From Pseudomonas fulva NBRC 16637 = DSM 17717 (GTDB lineage: Bacteria > Pseudomonadota > Gammaproteobacteria > Pseudomonadales > Pseudomonadaceae), in NCBI RefSeq assembly GCF_000730565.1, contig NZ_BBIQ01000002.1, positions 297,766 to 361,765 of the forward strand: DNA of 64,000 nucleotides. The letters are read 5' to 3'. This document shows, piece by piece, positions 28,193-36,430 of the stretch. Made by a program: the position numbers and the translations under genes. How positions within the stretch are numbered: the first letter of the stretch is position 1; each line of letters starts with the position of its first letter. Below the pieces are notes generated by a model. It made no database searches, was not told where the DNA came from, and saw nothing but the letters and a program-made list of their open reading frames with translations.

Positions 28193-28465
28193 TTAATGCT
28201 GGCTCAGCGCTTCGCCCAGTTGCGCGTCGTCAAGCAAGGCCTTGGCCATCGCGCAGAGGTAGTGGGAAGCCCAGATCAAGTGCTGCTTGTCTTCCATCAA
28301 GCCGTCAAGGGTCATGTCCCGAGCGTAACCCATTAGCTCCGAGGCCTGCTCGCGGGCCATCTCACAGGGTATACCGGGCTCGATACGGAAGAGAGGGCTT
28401 GTTTGGTCGGTGCCCTGATAGAAGGTGGTTTGGCCAACGGTAAACGTGGTTTCTTCTCCGGACAT
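28193..28465 (-). CDS. DUF3077-type small protein
   Basis: 90 residues: MSGEETTFTVGQTTFYQGTD, then PLFRIEPGIPCEMAREQASE, MLGYARDMT-like segment (ELMGYARDMTLDGLMED) and HYLCAMAKALLDDA. This pattern is found in many small Pseudomonas proteins of the DUF3077 family. ATG 28465 follows GAGGAGAACGAAG. Function unknown. Convergent with the MFS gene and near another small protein gene on the same strand. Confidence 0.85.
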   Translation of the reverse strand: MSGEETTFTVGQTTFYQGTDQTSPLFRIEPGIPCEMAREQASELMGYARDMTLDGLMEDKQHLIWASHYLCAMAKALLDDAQLGEALSQH

Positions 28466-28580
28466 CTTCGTTCTCCTCAAAAGGGTGCAGTGCTTGCACG
28501 AGCCACATCGCTGGCGAACCAACACCCAGCGGGGTGAACGGACGGTTCGCCATGCGAGCGCACTTTTCAACAGTTACGGG

Positions 28581-28823
28581 TCAATGGCAGATTGGATGCT
28601 TCGGTCGCATCTGGACATGCGTTACCGCTGACTCGAGCAGAGCCTTCAGCGTCTCGAGTTCATGCAGAGAGGTCAGCATCAGCACCGAAGCGGGCGACCT
28701 GAAACCCAGTGACATGGCCTGTTGCACCACGGCGGCCGCGCACGTGGCGTATTCGGTGGCCTGGACCAAAATGTCTTCAAGGGAGCCACTGTGAAGAGGG
28801 GGATCGGGGACGATCTTGAGCAT
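28581..28823 (-). CDS. Small conserved Pseudomonas-type hypothetical protein
   Basis: 80 residues beginning MLKIVPDPPLHSGSLEDILV, with a mostly helical, alanine-rich body (QATEYATCAAAVVQQAM, LHELETLKALLESAV). The K-V/I-x-P-x-P-P opening is shared by small proteins commonly found beside DUF3077 genes in Pseudomonas. It lies 115 nt upstream of the DUF3077 gene on the same strand. Function unknown. Confidence 0.75.
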   Translation of the reverse strand: MLKIVPDPPLHSGSLEDILVQATEYATCAAAVVQQAMSLGFRSPASVLMLTSLHELETLKALLESAVTHVQMRPKHPICH

Positions 28824-28898
28824 GGTTCAACTCCAACGTGGAAGGAGGAACTACCACATTCAGGCCGTCAAGCAATGAGGGTGGTAGCTGTACGCGGG

Positions 28899-28996
28899 TT
28901 GACGGACCGAGACGTTGGCACTCGGCGCACCACAGGGTGCCCGCACGTACAGCCACCATAAAGTGTGCACATGAGGCAGCGTTCTCGGTCCGTCAA
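28899..28996. repeat. Long-range inverted repeat upstream of small-protein genes
   Basis: TTGACGGACCGAGA (28899-28912) and its exact reverse complement TCTCGGTCCGTCAA (28983-28996), arms 70 nt apart, in the gap between the leftward small protein and a rightward small frame. Could be two divergent regulator or promoter sites (each starts with a TTGAC hexamer-like sequence) or a recombination relic. The rest of 28824-29088 holds nothing recognisable. Confidence 0.5.
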
Positions 28997-29088
28997 AACC
29001 GGTCGCTGAATTGGCAGCGACCCGGCGAGACTAGAATCCACACCGTTCATGTGCAACAACAAATGGGCGCAGGGAGTATCTTTGGGAA

Positions 29089-29298
29089 ATGGCCTACAGG
29101 GAAGGGCTTAAATCTGATTTTTTCGCAATGCGATTGCTGCACTGTCACCCCTTGGCGTCTTCGATGATTGAACACACGGACCTAGCTCATCCACCTTTGG
29201 CCAATACCTTGGTACGTTCGCCTATGGGCAACATGGATATCGAACCCACGCGTCAGTACCTGAAATCACTCATCACGCCAGACCAGGGCCGGTCATGA
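29089..29298 (+). CDS. Hypothetical small protein overlapping the next gene
   Basis: A 69-codon frame ending in TGA that overlaps the start of the lipoprotein gene by 4 nt (ATGA). The sequence has no recognised domain. A shorter version may begin at the Met of MIEHTDLAHPPLANT. The stop/start overlap suggests translational coupling; otherwise evidence for expression is weak. Confidence 0.4.
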   Translation: MAYREGLKSDFFAMRLLHCHPLASSMIEHTDLAHPPLANTLVRSPMGNMDIEPTRQYLKSLITPDQGRS

Positions 29299-30008
29299 CT
29301 TATCGCACGTGCACGCCTTCACTCCTTATCTTTTTTTGTGCAGCCTCGCTTACTGCCTGCGTGCCGTGGAAGCGGGAGCGCGCAGCGTACGCGGATGTCT
29401 GCGAAACGAAGCATGAACTTCAGGTTGCAGGCCTGCCAGACGGCGGACCCATCCACCTCGAAACCTACCTCTATGATTACTCCGCGCGCTGGCGCGACGA
29501 ACCATTCGAGCAGGTGCTGCATGTACAGTACCCAGGGGAAAAATACCCGCGACCGGAATTCTATGTACAACTGATCGCTTACAACGAGGGGCGTCAGCGG
29601 CCTGCGTCCGGTTCCGCACGCGGGGCCGCGCCGATACCCATCCTCTATGACAGCCGGCAGGCGTTCATCACCCTCAATGACGGTTCGCGATTGAATGCCA
29701 GACCCGAGCTTTATCTGGGTGGCCCGGTATATGACTATCCGACATTCGCGCCGCAGCAGGCGCGACCTTCGCCGTATGACATCAACGCAGACGAAGTGCA
29801 CAGCAAAATTCCGAAGATCACCAACAACAAGCATTACGGGTCCGTTTATGTGATTTTCCCGACGGACACGTTTGACGCCGAGTCCAAGTGGACCATTCAC
29901 CTGGGCAATCTGCAGGTGCAGGGTCAGGACGTCGCCATCCCACCGTTGCAACTGTGCTATCAACCGGTCAAGACGTGGATCGGGATCGAGCCGCTGATGC
30001 GCCCCTGA
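29295..30008 (+). CDS. Putative outer-membrane lipoprotein, unknown function
   Basis: 237 residues with a lipoprotein signal: hydrophobic LLIFFCAASLTAC with lipobox LTAC, acylated Cys near residue 22. The mature part has no recognised family, contains YLYDYSARWRDEPFEQVLHV and repeated beta-like segments, and ends in PLMRP. The residue after Cys is Val, so default outer-membrane sorting is expected. Coupled to the small frame upstream; a lone pair between the small-protein genes and the autotransporter. Bases 30009-30197 hold no gene. Confidence 0.75.
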   Translation: MTYRTCTPSLLIFFCAASLTACVPWKRERAAYADVCETKHELQVAGLPDGGPIHLETYLYDYSARWRDEPFEQVLHVQYPGEKYPRPEFYVQLIAYNEGRQRPASGSARGAAPIPILYDSRQAFITLNDGSRLNARPELYLGGPVYDYPTFAPQQARPSPYDINADEVHSKIPKITNNKHYGSVYVIFPTDTFDAESKWTIHLGNLQVQGQDVAIPPLQLCYQPVKTWIGIEPLMRP

Positions 30009-30159
30009 GTGAGCGCGGGCCGGAGGTAATGTGATCTCTCTGTTTGAGGCAGCGTTGTGCCGCTATGGGCTGGCGCCCCTGCACAACCGCAGGGGATTGA
30101 TCTTGTGCGAGCGCGTGCGCAGCCCATCCAAGGCTGCCTGGCAGCCCCGGATGTAGCAG

Positions 30160-30191
30160 TCACTATGGCGGGCAGGGGGGTCTACCCCCGC
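30160..30191 (-). terminator. GC-rich hairpin after the autotransporter gene
   Basis: On the plus strand GGCGGGCAGGGGGG pairs imperfectly with CCCCCGCC around TCTA, just past the autotransporter stop. No T run on the minus strand, so assignment as terminator is tentative. Confidence 0.35.
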
Positions 30192-30197
30192 CGCTCC

Positions 30198-33100
30198 TCA
30201 GAAGCGAACCGTGATCCCGGCATTGACCGAATGGAACCGGGAATCAGAGCCAAACTGCCCTTGATACGACAGCCCTACATCGGTCTGACGGTTCAGCTGC
30301 ACCTTCGCCCCCACTTCAGTGAGTGCCACGTTTCGCGTCTGGGCAATCCCTTGCACCTCGAAGTTCGGTCCGCCTGCAAACGCCTGCTCATTGCGTGGGT
30401 CCAGGTCGCCGTAGGCTCGGCGCCAGCCCAGGGAGCCGAACAGTTGGGTATCGTGATTGGCCACGCGTGTGTGGGTCGAGGCCCGCATGCCGACCGTGGA
30501 GAACCAGGTGTCCTGTTTCTCGCTCGACACGTTCAGGGCCGCTGCGCCGCCCTTTTCGCGGAAACGGTCGGCGTCGTAGTTCACGTAGGACACCCCTACG
30601 AACGGCTCCAACGCCACCGCGCCCAGGCCGATGCGGTAGGCCGCTTCGCCACTGGCTTGCAGCGTGTTGGCGTCGCGCTTGCCCTTGAGATGGTCGCTGT
30701 AACCGGCAAACGCAACGTTGCGGCTGCTGTCGAGCTTGTGCCAGGTGTAGCCCACATCTGCACTCAGGCGCAGCGCGTCGATCTGGGCGCCGGTGTACAG
30801 GCCCAGGTGATAGTTGTCGCTGTGACCCTTGGCATCGCGGTCATCGGCATCGAACTTGGAGCGGCTATAACCGCCGTACACGCCGGCACGCCAATCCTGG
30901 GTGATGCTGCCGTCTGCGCCGATCAGCACACCGCCGGTGCGTTGGTGCAAGCCGCTGGCGCCGTTGTTGCCATCGAGCTTCGACCAGTTGCCGAACACTT
31001 GTGCCCATGCGCCGCCTTGCGCCTCTGGGGTGGCCGGCATCAGGTTCGATGCCCCTGTCGGCATGCGCACGGTGTTGTTGTCCAACAGACCGCGAACGCG
31101 GGTGCCGAGCACCCCAGACACGACCTGACTGTTGGCAATCAGCGCGGTGCCCGTGCTGCTGTGGTAATCACCGGACAGCTGATCGATGGCATTGCGGGCA
31201 CTGGCTGCATCCAGTACCAGCAAGTTGTTGTAAAGCCGCAGGGGGTCGCCGCTTTGTTGCAATCCACTCAGGGCACCCGCCGTATTCCACTGGTTCTGTG
31301 TGAGCGCCACGGTCTGGAAGATGCCCGGGGTGCCTGTCGTTGGCGGTTGAACAGGTGGCTCGACCGGCGGCTGTACCGGGGGTTCCACGGGTGGCTCGAC
31401 CGGGGGCTGCACCGGGGGCTCGACGGGCGGTTCTACAGGCGGCTGCACCGGGGGTTGGACAGGTGGCTCGACCGGCGGCTGCACGGGCGGCTGCACGGGC
31501 GGCTCGACCGGGGGCTCTACAGGTGGCTGTACCGGCGGTTCCACGGGAGGCTCCACAGGCGGCTCCACAGGTGGTTCGACAGGCGGTGTAGTGCCTTTCT
31601 GCGCAATGGTCAGGTTCAGTTCATTGGCGGTGCGCTGCAGGCTGACATTGAGAAATGCCGAGTTGGTGAACGCCTGCGCATACGCGGTACCTGCTGCTGC
31701 GCCCTCCACCACGCCGCCCTGGGCGGCCAGCAGGGTGTAGGTCTGGCCGGTCTGATAGCTTTGCGCATCGTTGAGGGTGGTCACGTCTACACGCGTACCG
31801 CGCAGGGTTGCGCTGCCGCTGACGTTAACCCGGTCGGCGCCGCCATTGCCTGCAATGTCGGCGGCGTACCTGGAGCCTTCGGCCATGTCCAGGTCGCCCT
31901 TGATGTTCAAGGTGCCGAGTGCCGCTTCACCTGGCGACAGCGTACCGCCCGAGGCTACCTGCGTGCTCCCGACCTGTCCGTTACCGGCCAGCACGCCACC
32001 TGCCAGTACTTGGGCACGGTTGCTGTAGTTGCCAGAAGCGTCGGTATGCCCGACGGTACCGTTGACCACCAAGGTGCCGTTGCCCACACTCAGCAATGAC
32101 GTGCCTCGTGGGTTGGTCTGGTCTACATCGCCGTCGAGTACCAGCCGCCCGCCACGCACTACCGTGCTGCCGGAAAGGCCCGTCAGGTCGCCGCCCAAGG
32201 TGGTGTCGCCACTGAACGCGTACACACGGCCCGCGCCACTGATGCGGTTGTTCACTTGCAGGTTGCTGTCGGTATGGTTGAACGCCAGCGCACCGCTGCC
32301 GGCGCCGAAGCGAATGGCGGTTTGCGGATCGAGACGGCCCGCCGCCTGGGCAGAACCGGCGCTGATGGCATCGATGTCGGTACGCGCATCGTCCCGCACG
32401 ACGGCACCACCGATGCTTAGCGTGCCACGGGCGGCGGAGTTGATGCTGGTCAGCTCGCTGATGTCGATGCCGTCGGCGCTGCTCAGCTCGGCGCCGTTGG
32501 ACAGGGTCAGGATGGTGCTGGATGTCGTGGTGCCCAGCGTCATGGCGCGCGTGGCCAGACGGGTGCCTTCACCGGAGACATTGACCTGGGTGTTACGGCT
32601 GACGTTGGCCGAGCCCAGCGCCATGGAGTCGCTGGTCAATACGGCGCCGTCGCTCAGGCTCAGGTCGTTGCGGTTTCTGAAGGTGCCGGTGTTGTCCCAG
32701 CGGGTGCCAGCGCCCGACAGTTCGCTGATCGAGTTGATGGCCACGCGCTCACTGACCAGTTGCCCACCATCCTTGAGGTTGATGCGCGAGTCGTACAGGA
32801 ACACGCCACCGGACGTGACGTTGACGGTGTCTACTTTCGAGCCCTGGCCGCTGACCAGCAGGTTGGCCCGCGACAGGGCGTTGCCGGCATTGCCATTGTC
32901 ACTCAATTGCAGGTCCCGCACCGACACCTGCCCACCGCCAAGCACGTTGAGAGTACCTTGCCCGGCGCCACCAATCACGATGGTGTTACCCAGCACCGCG
33001 CTGGTGCGTGGCACGTTCCAGCGCGTACCAGGGCCCTGCACGATGACCGTGGCCATCGCCGTGCTGGCCGCGTCGTTGGTAGACGACCCACCGATTCGGC

Positions 33101-33311
33101 CGCCGAAGCTGGTGACCTGGGCGCCATTGTTGAGCGTAAGCGTGGACGGCGTGCCGTTGCTGGGGCGCAGCACCACAGCGCCGTCAATGCCTCGGTCGCT
33201 GCTGAAGGTGTCCTGACCGCTGTCGAGCACATAGTCGGCCGCGTACGCGCCGGGTGCCATGGCGAGCGTTATCGCGAAGGTGAGGGGGGATAACTTGAAC
33301 AAAGGGTTCAT
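30198..33311 (-). CDS. Autotransporter (type Va) with proline-rich linker
   Basis: 1037 residues from ATG 33311 (MNPLFKLSPLTFAITLAMAP, cleavage after AYA). Passenger about 27-570: repetitive beta-helix-like sequence rich in N, G, S and T, with motifs such as VIGGAGQGTLNVLGGGQ and GTLSPGEA-type (GGTLSPGEAALGTLNIKGDL). Then 20 tandem PPV(E/Q) tetrapeptides, residues about 576-657, and a C-terminal 12-strand beta-barrel (GGAWAQVFGNWSKLDG to the final NAGITVRF). No catalytic motif is evident, so adhesion or aggregation is the likeliest role. A longer frame to 33353 lacks a ribosome site. Confidence 0.92.
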   Translation of the reverse strand: MNPLFKLSPLTFAITLAMAPGAYAADYVLDSGQDTFSSDRGIDGAVVLRPSNGTPSTLTLNNGAQVTSFGGRIGGSSTNDAASTAMATVIVQGPGTRWNVPRTSAVLGNTIVIGGAGQGTLNVLGGGQVSVRDLQLSDNGNAGNALSRANLLVSGQGSKVDTVNVTSGGVFLYDSRINLKDGGQLVSERVAINSISELSGAGTRWDNTGTFRNRNDLSLSDGAVLTSDSMALGSANVSRNTQVNVSGEGTRLATRAMTLGTTTSSTILTLSNGAELSSADGIDISELTSINSAARGTLSIGGAVVRDDARTDIDAISAGSAQAAGRLDPQTAIRFGAGSGALAFNHTDSNLQVNNRISGAGRVYAFSGDTTLGGDLTGLSGSTVVRGGRLVLDGDVDQTNPRGTSLLSVGNGTLVVNGTVGHTDASGNYSNRAQVLAGGVLAGNGQVGSTQVASGGTLSPGEAALGTLNIKGDLDMAEGSRYAADIAGNGGADRVNVSGSATLRGTRVDVTTLNDAQSYQTGQTYTLLAAQGGVVEGAAAGTAYAQAFTNSAFLNVSLQRTANELNLTIAQKGTTPPVEPPVEPPVEPPVEPPVQPPVEPPVEPPVQPPVQPPVEPPVQPPVQPPVEPPVEPPVQPPVEPPVEPPVQPPVEPPVQPPTTGTPGIFQTVALTQNQWNTAGALSGLQQSGDPLRLYNNLLVLDAASARNAIDQLSGDYHSSTGTALIANSQVVSGVLGTRVRGLLDNNTVRMPTGASNLMPATPEAQGGAWAQVFGNWSKLDGNNGASGLHQRTGGVLIGADGSITQDWRAGVYGGYSRSKFDADDRDAKGHSDNYHLGLYTGAQIDALRLSADVGYTWHKLDSSRNVAFAGYSDHLKGKRDANTLQASGEAAYRIGLGAVALEPFVGVSYVNYDADRFREKGGAAALNVSSEKQDTWFSTVGMRASTHTRVANHDTQLFGSLGWRRAYGDLDPRNEQAFAGGPNFEVQGIAQTRNVALTEVGAKVQLNRQTDVGLSYQGQFGSDSRFHSVNAGITVRF
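31341..31586 (-). repeat. 12-bp tandem repeat coding 20 PPV(E/Q) units
   Basis: 246 nt within the autotransporter gene, coding PPVE/PPVQ twenty times plus a final PP. Codon use varies between units (CCG, CCC, CCT, GAG, CAG), so the DNA copies are imperfect 12-mers. It joins passenger and barrel as a stiff linker and is a probable site of length change. Confidence 0.9.
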
Positions 33312-33555
33312 AACGACTCCGGAGACTCCATGAGATGCCACCTGCGTGGCCACCGAGCCCGAAGGGCTTGGTGTTCCTGTATACGGCGGTTAACAGGGGG
33401 AGTATCAGGAGCGACCCAAGACGGTGAAATAGTACGAGTGTGCTAGTGGGGCGCCCACTGTGACGCACTGCACACTTCTCAGCCACAGGTGGCCGATCCG
33501 CCGCGTTCAAAGGCTGTTACGCCAGTAATGGCCTTTTGGTTATGGCCCTAGGCCC

Positions 33556-34278
33556 TCAGCTCGCCGGGTCTTGCCCCAGCACCTTGCTCAGCGCCACACG
33601 GGCATCTTCGAGCTGCACCAGGGAGGCATGCCGGGCGCCAAGCGCATCGCCGTTCTGGATAGCCGTCAAAATGGCTTTGTGCCGGGGGAGGGCGAGCTCA
33701 TCGAAATTCGGGCGCTGGTTGGAAAAACGCACCGATTCGCGCAATGCCATCGACAGCATGTTGCACAGGTAGGCGAGCAGGTCATTGTGGGTGGCGTCGG
33801 CAATACGGGCATGAAAGTCCAGGTCTGGCTGCAGCCGCTCATCCGGGGTACGCGCTGCCTCCATTCTTTGATAAGCCTCGCCAATCGACGCTACGTCCTC
33901 TGTCGTGGCATTGGTGGCGGCCAAGGCGGCGGCAGCGGGCTCAATGACCCAGCGCACGCTGGACAGGGTATTGAAGAACTCCTGTTGCGGCGTTGCCTGC
34001 ATCAGCCAGTGCAGCACATCGGGGTCGAGCATGTGCCAGTCATGGCGGGGTCTGACCAGGGTGCCGACGCGGGGGCGCGCTTCTACCAGGCCCTTGGCCG
34101 TGAGGGCGCGCATGGCCTCGCGAAACACCGGCCGACTGATCGCGTAGGTTTCGCACAGGCTTGCCTCGGACGGCAGCTTCTGCCCTGGGGCGAGTTGGCC
34201 GGACACGATCTGCAGGCCCAGGTCCTGGACCAAGGTAGCGTGCATGCTCTTGCGCGTTGAGGGCTGGCGGTAGTTCAT
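33556..34278 (-). CDS. GntR/FadR-family (FCD) transcriptional regulator
   Basis: 240 residues from ATG 34278 (MNYRQPSTRKSMHATLVQDL). Winged HTH: GLQIVSGQLAPGQKLPSEAS, ISRPVFREAMRALTAKGLVE, ARPRVGTLV. FCD ligand domain from about residue 90, with metal-site type DFHARIADATHNDLL and a later H in LPRHKAILTAI. An upstream frame to 34485 has no ribosome site. Last gene of the leftward side of the sugar-acid cluster; likely represses it via the paired palindromes at 36261 and 36335. Bases 34279-34512 hold no gene. Confidence 0.9.
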   Translation of the reverse strand: MNYRQPSTRKSMHATLVQDLGLQIVSGQLAPGQKLPSEASLCETYAISRPVFREAMRALTAKGLVEARPRVGTLVRPRHDWHMLDPDVLHWLMQATPQQEFFNTLSSVRWVIEPAAAALAATNATTEDVASIGEAYQRMEAARTPDERLQPDLDFHARIADATHNDLLAYLCNMLSMALRESVRFSNQRPNFDELALPRHKAILTAIQNGDALGARHASLVQLEDARVALSKVLGQDPAS

Positions 34279-34512
34279 GGGGGTTGTGCGAGGTCCTTCT
34301 GGCGGGGCTCGCATCATAGCACTGATAAATGCAGGGCTGTTTTGCAGCGCCTTGAGGGCGGACAGAGGTGGTCCCTGCGGGCCTCGGCGCTCTAGCGGGC
34401 GCGGGAGCTGTCGGTGCATGGACGGCTCCACGGCGTTCAAGCGGCAAGCGGCACTGTGCGCCCCCGGTTGTATCGAGCCAGTCACGGCCCCGCTTGGGGT
34501 AATTTCCCTGGA

Positions 34513-36246
34513 CTAGTGAGAGTGCTTGGGCACCGCCGCCCCGCGGCAGCCGACGAGAAAGTCGAAGTCGCAGCCCTCATCGGCCTGCATCACATGGTCC
34601 AGATAGAGCTTGGCATACCCCCCGGTAATCAGCTGTGGCGGTGGCTGCAGATCCGCCAGGCGGCCGGCCAGCTCCTGCTCGTCGATGTCCAGGTGCAAGC
34701 GGCCTTGCTGGCAGTCCAGCTCGATCCAGTCGCCTTCGCGTACCACGGCCAGGGGCCCACCTGCGGCAGCCTCTGGCGCAACGTGCAGCACTACGGTGCC
34801 GTAGGCCGTGCCACTCATGCGCGCGTCTGAGATGCGCACCATGTCGGTTACGCCTTGGGCAAGCAGCTTGGCCGGCAGCCCCATGTTGCCCACCTCGGCC
34901 ATGCCGGGATAACCCTTGGGCCCGCAATATTTCATCACCAGGATCGAGTTGGCGTCCACATCCAGGTCTGGGTCGTTGATGCGAGCCTTGTAGTCCTCGA
35001 AGTGCTCGAAGACCACGGCGCGCCCCCGATGCTGCATCAGCGCAGGCGTGGCCGCCGAAGGCTTGAGCACTGCGCCCTTGGGCGCTAGGTTGCCCCGCAG
35101 GATGCAGATACCGCCGTCGGCCACCAGGGGTTTGTCCAGCGGGCGGATGACGTGCTCATCATAAAGTGGCGCGGTGTGGCAGTTGTCCCACAGGCTTTTA
35201 CCGTTTGCGGTCAGCGCAGTCGGGTTGGGCAGCAGCCCATGCTCCCCCAGGCGACGGATCACGGCCGGCAGACCGCCGGCGTAATAGAACTCCTCCATCA
35301 GGAAACGCCCCGAAGGTTGCAGGTCGACCAGCGTCGGCGTACCCCGTCCCACCCGCGTCCAGTCCTCCAACTGCAGGTCTACGCCAATGCGCCCGGCGAT
35401 GGCCTTGAGGTGAATGACGGCGTTGGTCGAGCCACCAATGGCGGCGTTCACTCGGATGGCATTTTCGAAGGCTTCGCGGGTGAGGATTTTCGACAGCCGC
35501 AAGTCTTCGCGCACCATGTCCACGATGCGCATGCCCGACAAGTGCGCCAACACGTAACGGCGCGCGTCCACGGCAGGGATGGCGGCGTTGTGCGGCAGCG
35601 AAGTGCCCAGCGCCTCAGCCATGCAGGCCATGGTCGAAGCCGTACCCATGGTGTTGCAGGTGCCGGCTGAGCGCGACATGCCTGCCTCGGCAGAGAGAAA
35701 TTCGTTCAGGTCGATGTGGCCGGCCTTATAGGCCTCGTGCATCTGCCACACGATAGTGCCGGCGCCAATATCCTTGCCTTTGTGCTTGCCGTTGAGCATC
35801 GGCCCGCCGGTCACCACGATGGCCGGAACATCACAGCTGGCCGCGCCCATCAGCAACGCAGGCGTGGTCTTGTCGCAACCGGTCAGCAGCACCACGGCAT
35901 CGACCGGGTTGCCACGAATGGCTTCTTCCACATCCATGCTCGCCAGGTTGCGCGTGAGCATGGCCGTGGGGCGCAGGTTGGATTCACCGCTGGAGAACAC
36001 TGGGAACTCGACCGGGAAGCCGCCTGCTTCCAACACGCCTTTCTTGACGTGCTCGGCGATCTTGCGGAAATGCGCGTTGCACGGGGTCAGCTCCGACCAG
36101 GTGTTGCAGATGCCGATGATCGGTTTGCCCTGGAACTCGTGGTCCGGAATGCCCTGGTTCTTCATCCAGCTGCGGTACATGAACCCGTTCTTGTCGGCGC
36201 TACCGAACCATTGGGCGGAGCGCAGTGAGGGCTTGCTATCGGACAT
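34513..36246 (-). CDS. IlvD/Edd-family sugar-acid dehydratase (L-arabinonate dehydratase type)
   Basis: 577 residues. It shows the dehydratase family elements GICNTWSELTPCNAHFR, LLTGCDKTTPALLMGAASCD, the Fe-S Cys in GTCNTMGTASTMACMAEALG and C-terminal RISDARMSGTAYGTVVLHVAPEAA. It is closer in pattern to pentonate dehydratases than to dihydroxy-acid dehydratase IlvD, by my recognition only. Expected reaction is sugar acid to 2-keto-3-deoxy sugar acid. ATG 36246 follows AAGG; a GTG at 36255 is possible. Divergent from the MFS, FAH-like and aldehyde dehydrogenase genes. Confidence 0.88.
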   Translation of the reverse strand: MSDSKPSLRSAQWFGSADKNGFMYRSWMKNQGIPDHEFQGKPIIGICNTWSELTPCNAHFRKIAEHVKKGVLEAGGFPVEFPVFSSGESNLRPTAMLTRNLASMDVEEAIRGNPVDAVVLLTGCDKTTPALLMGAASCDVPAIVVTGGPMLNGKHKGKDIGAGTIVWQMHEAYKAGHIDLNEFLSAEAGMSRSAGTCNTMGTASTMACMAEALGTSLPHNAAIPAVDARRYVLAHLSGMRIVDMVREDLRLSKILTREAFENAIRVNAAIGGSTNAVIHLKAIAGRIGVDLQLEDWTRVGRGTPTLVDLQPSGRFLMEEFYYAGGLPAVIRRLGEHGLLPNPTALTANGKSLWDNCHTAPLYDEHVIRPLDKPLVADGGICILRGNLAPKGAVLKPSAATPALMQHRGRAVVFEHFEDYKARINDPDLDVDANSILVMKYCGPKGYPGMAEVGNMGLPAKLLAQGVTDMVRISDARMSGTAYGTVVLHVAPEAAAGGPLAVVREGDWIELDCQQGRLHLDIDEQELAGRLADLQPPPQLITGGYAKLYLDHVMQADEGCDFDFLVGCRGAAVPKHSH

Positions 36247-36260
36247 GATGGACACCTTAT

Positions 36261-36271
36261 TAGTATTACTA
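36261..36271. promoter_or_regulatory. Palindromic GntR-type operator 1
   Basis: TAGTA-T-TACTA, 15 nt upstream of the dehydratase start, within TAGTATTACTATTT; that 14-mer recurs in inverted orientation at 36332-36345. Confidence 0.65.
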
Positions 36272-36334
36272 TTTATCTTTATACCACCAAATGTATCGCC
36301 AAAAAACGCACATGTGAAGGCTTGTCGTTTTAAA

Positions 36335-36345
36335 TAGTAATACTA
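36335..36345. promoter_or_regulatory. Palindromic GntR-type operator 2
   Basis: TAGTA-A-TACTA within AAATAGTAATACTA (36332-36345), the exact reverse complement of the operator 1 context. Lies 86 nt before the MFS start. Two sites 74 nt apart centre to centre may support looped repression of the divergent promoters. Confidence 0.65.
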
Positions 36346-36430
36346 TAAGATCAATTTCCTAGGTCAGCGGTCTGCCAAAAAACCTCGGCCTGGTGTTGTA
36401 CCCATTACAAGAACAATTGGAGACATCGCC

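Noticed and set aside
31341..31586. CRISPR array
   Set aside because: Imperfect 12-bp repeats in frame inside a coding gene with no spacers.
30057..32099. Long plus-strand open frame (680 codons) opposite the autotransporter gene
   Set aside because: It is antisense to a clear autotransporter with signal peptide and barrel; it owes its length to the GC-rich repeats, and its translation is Arg/Gly/Leu-rich without any domain.
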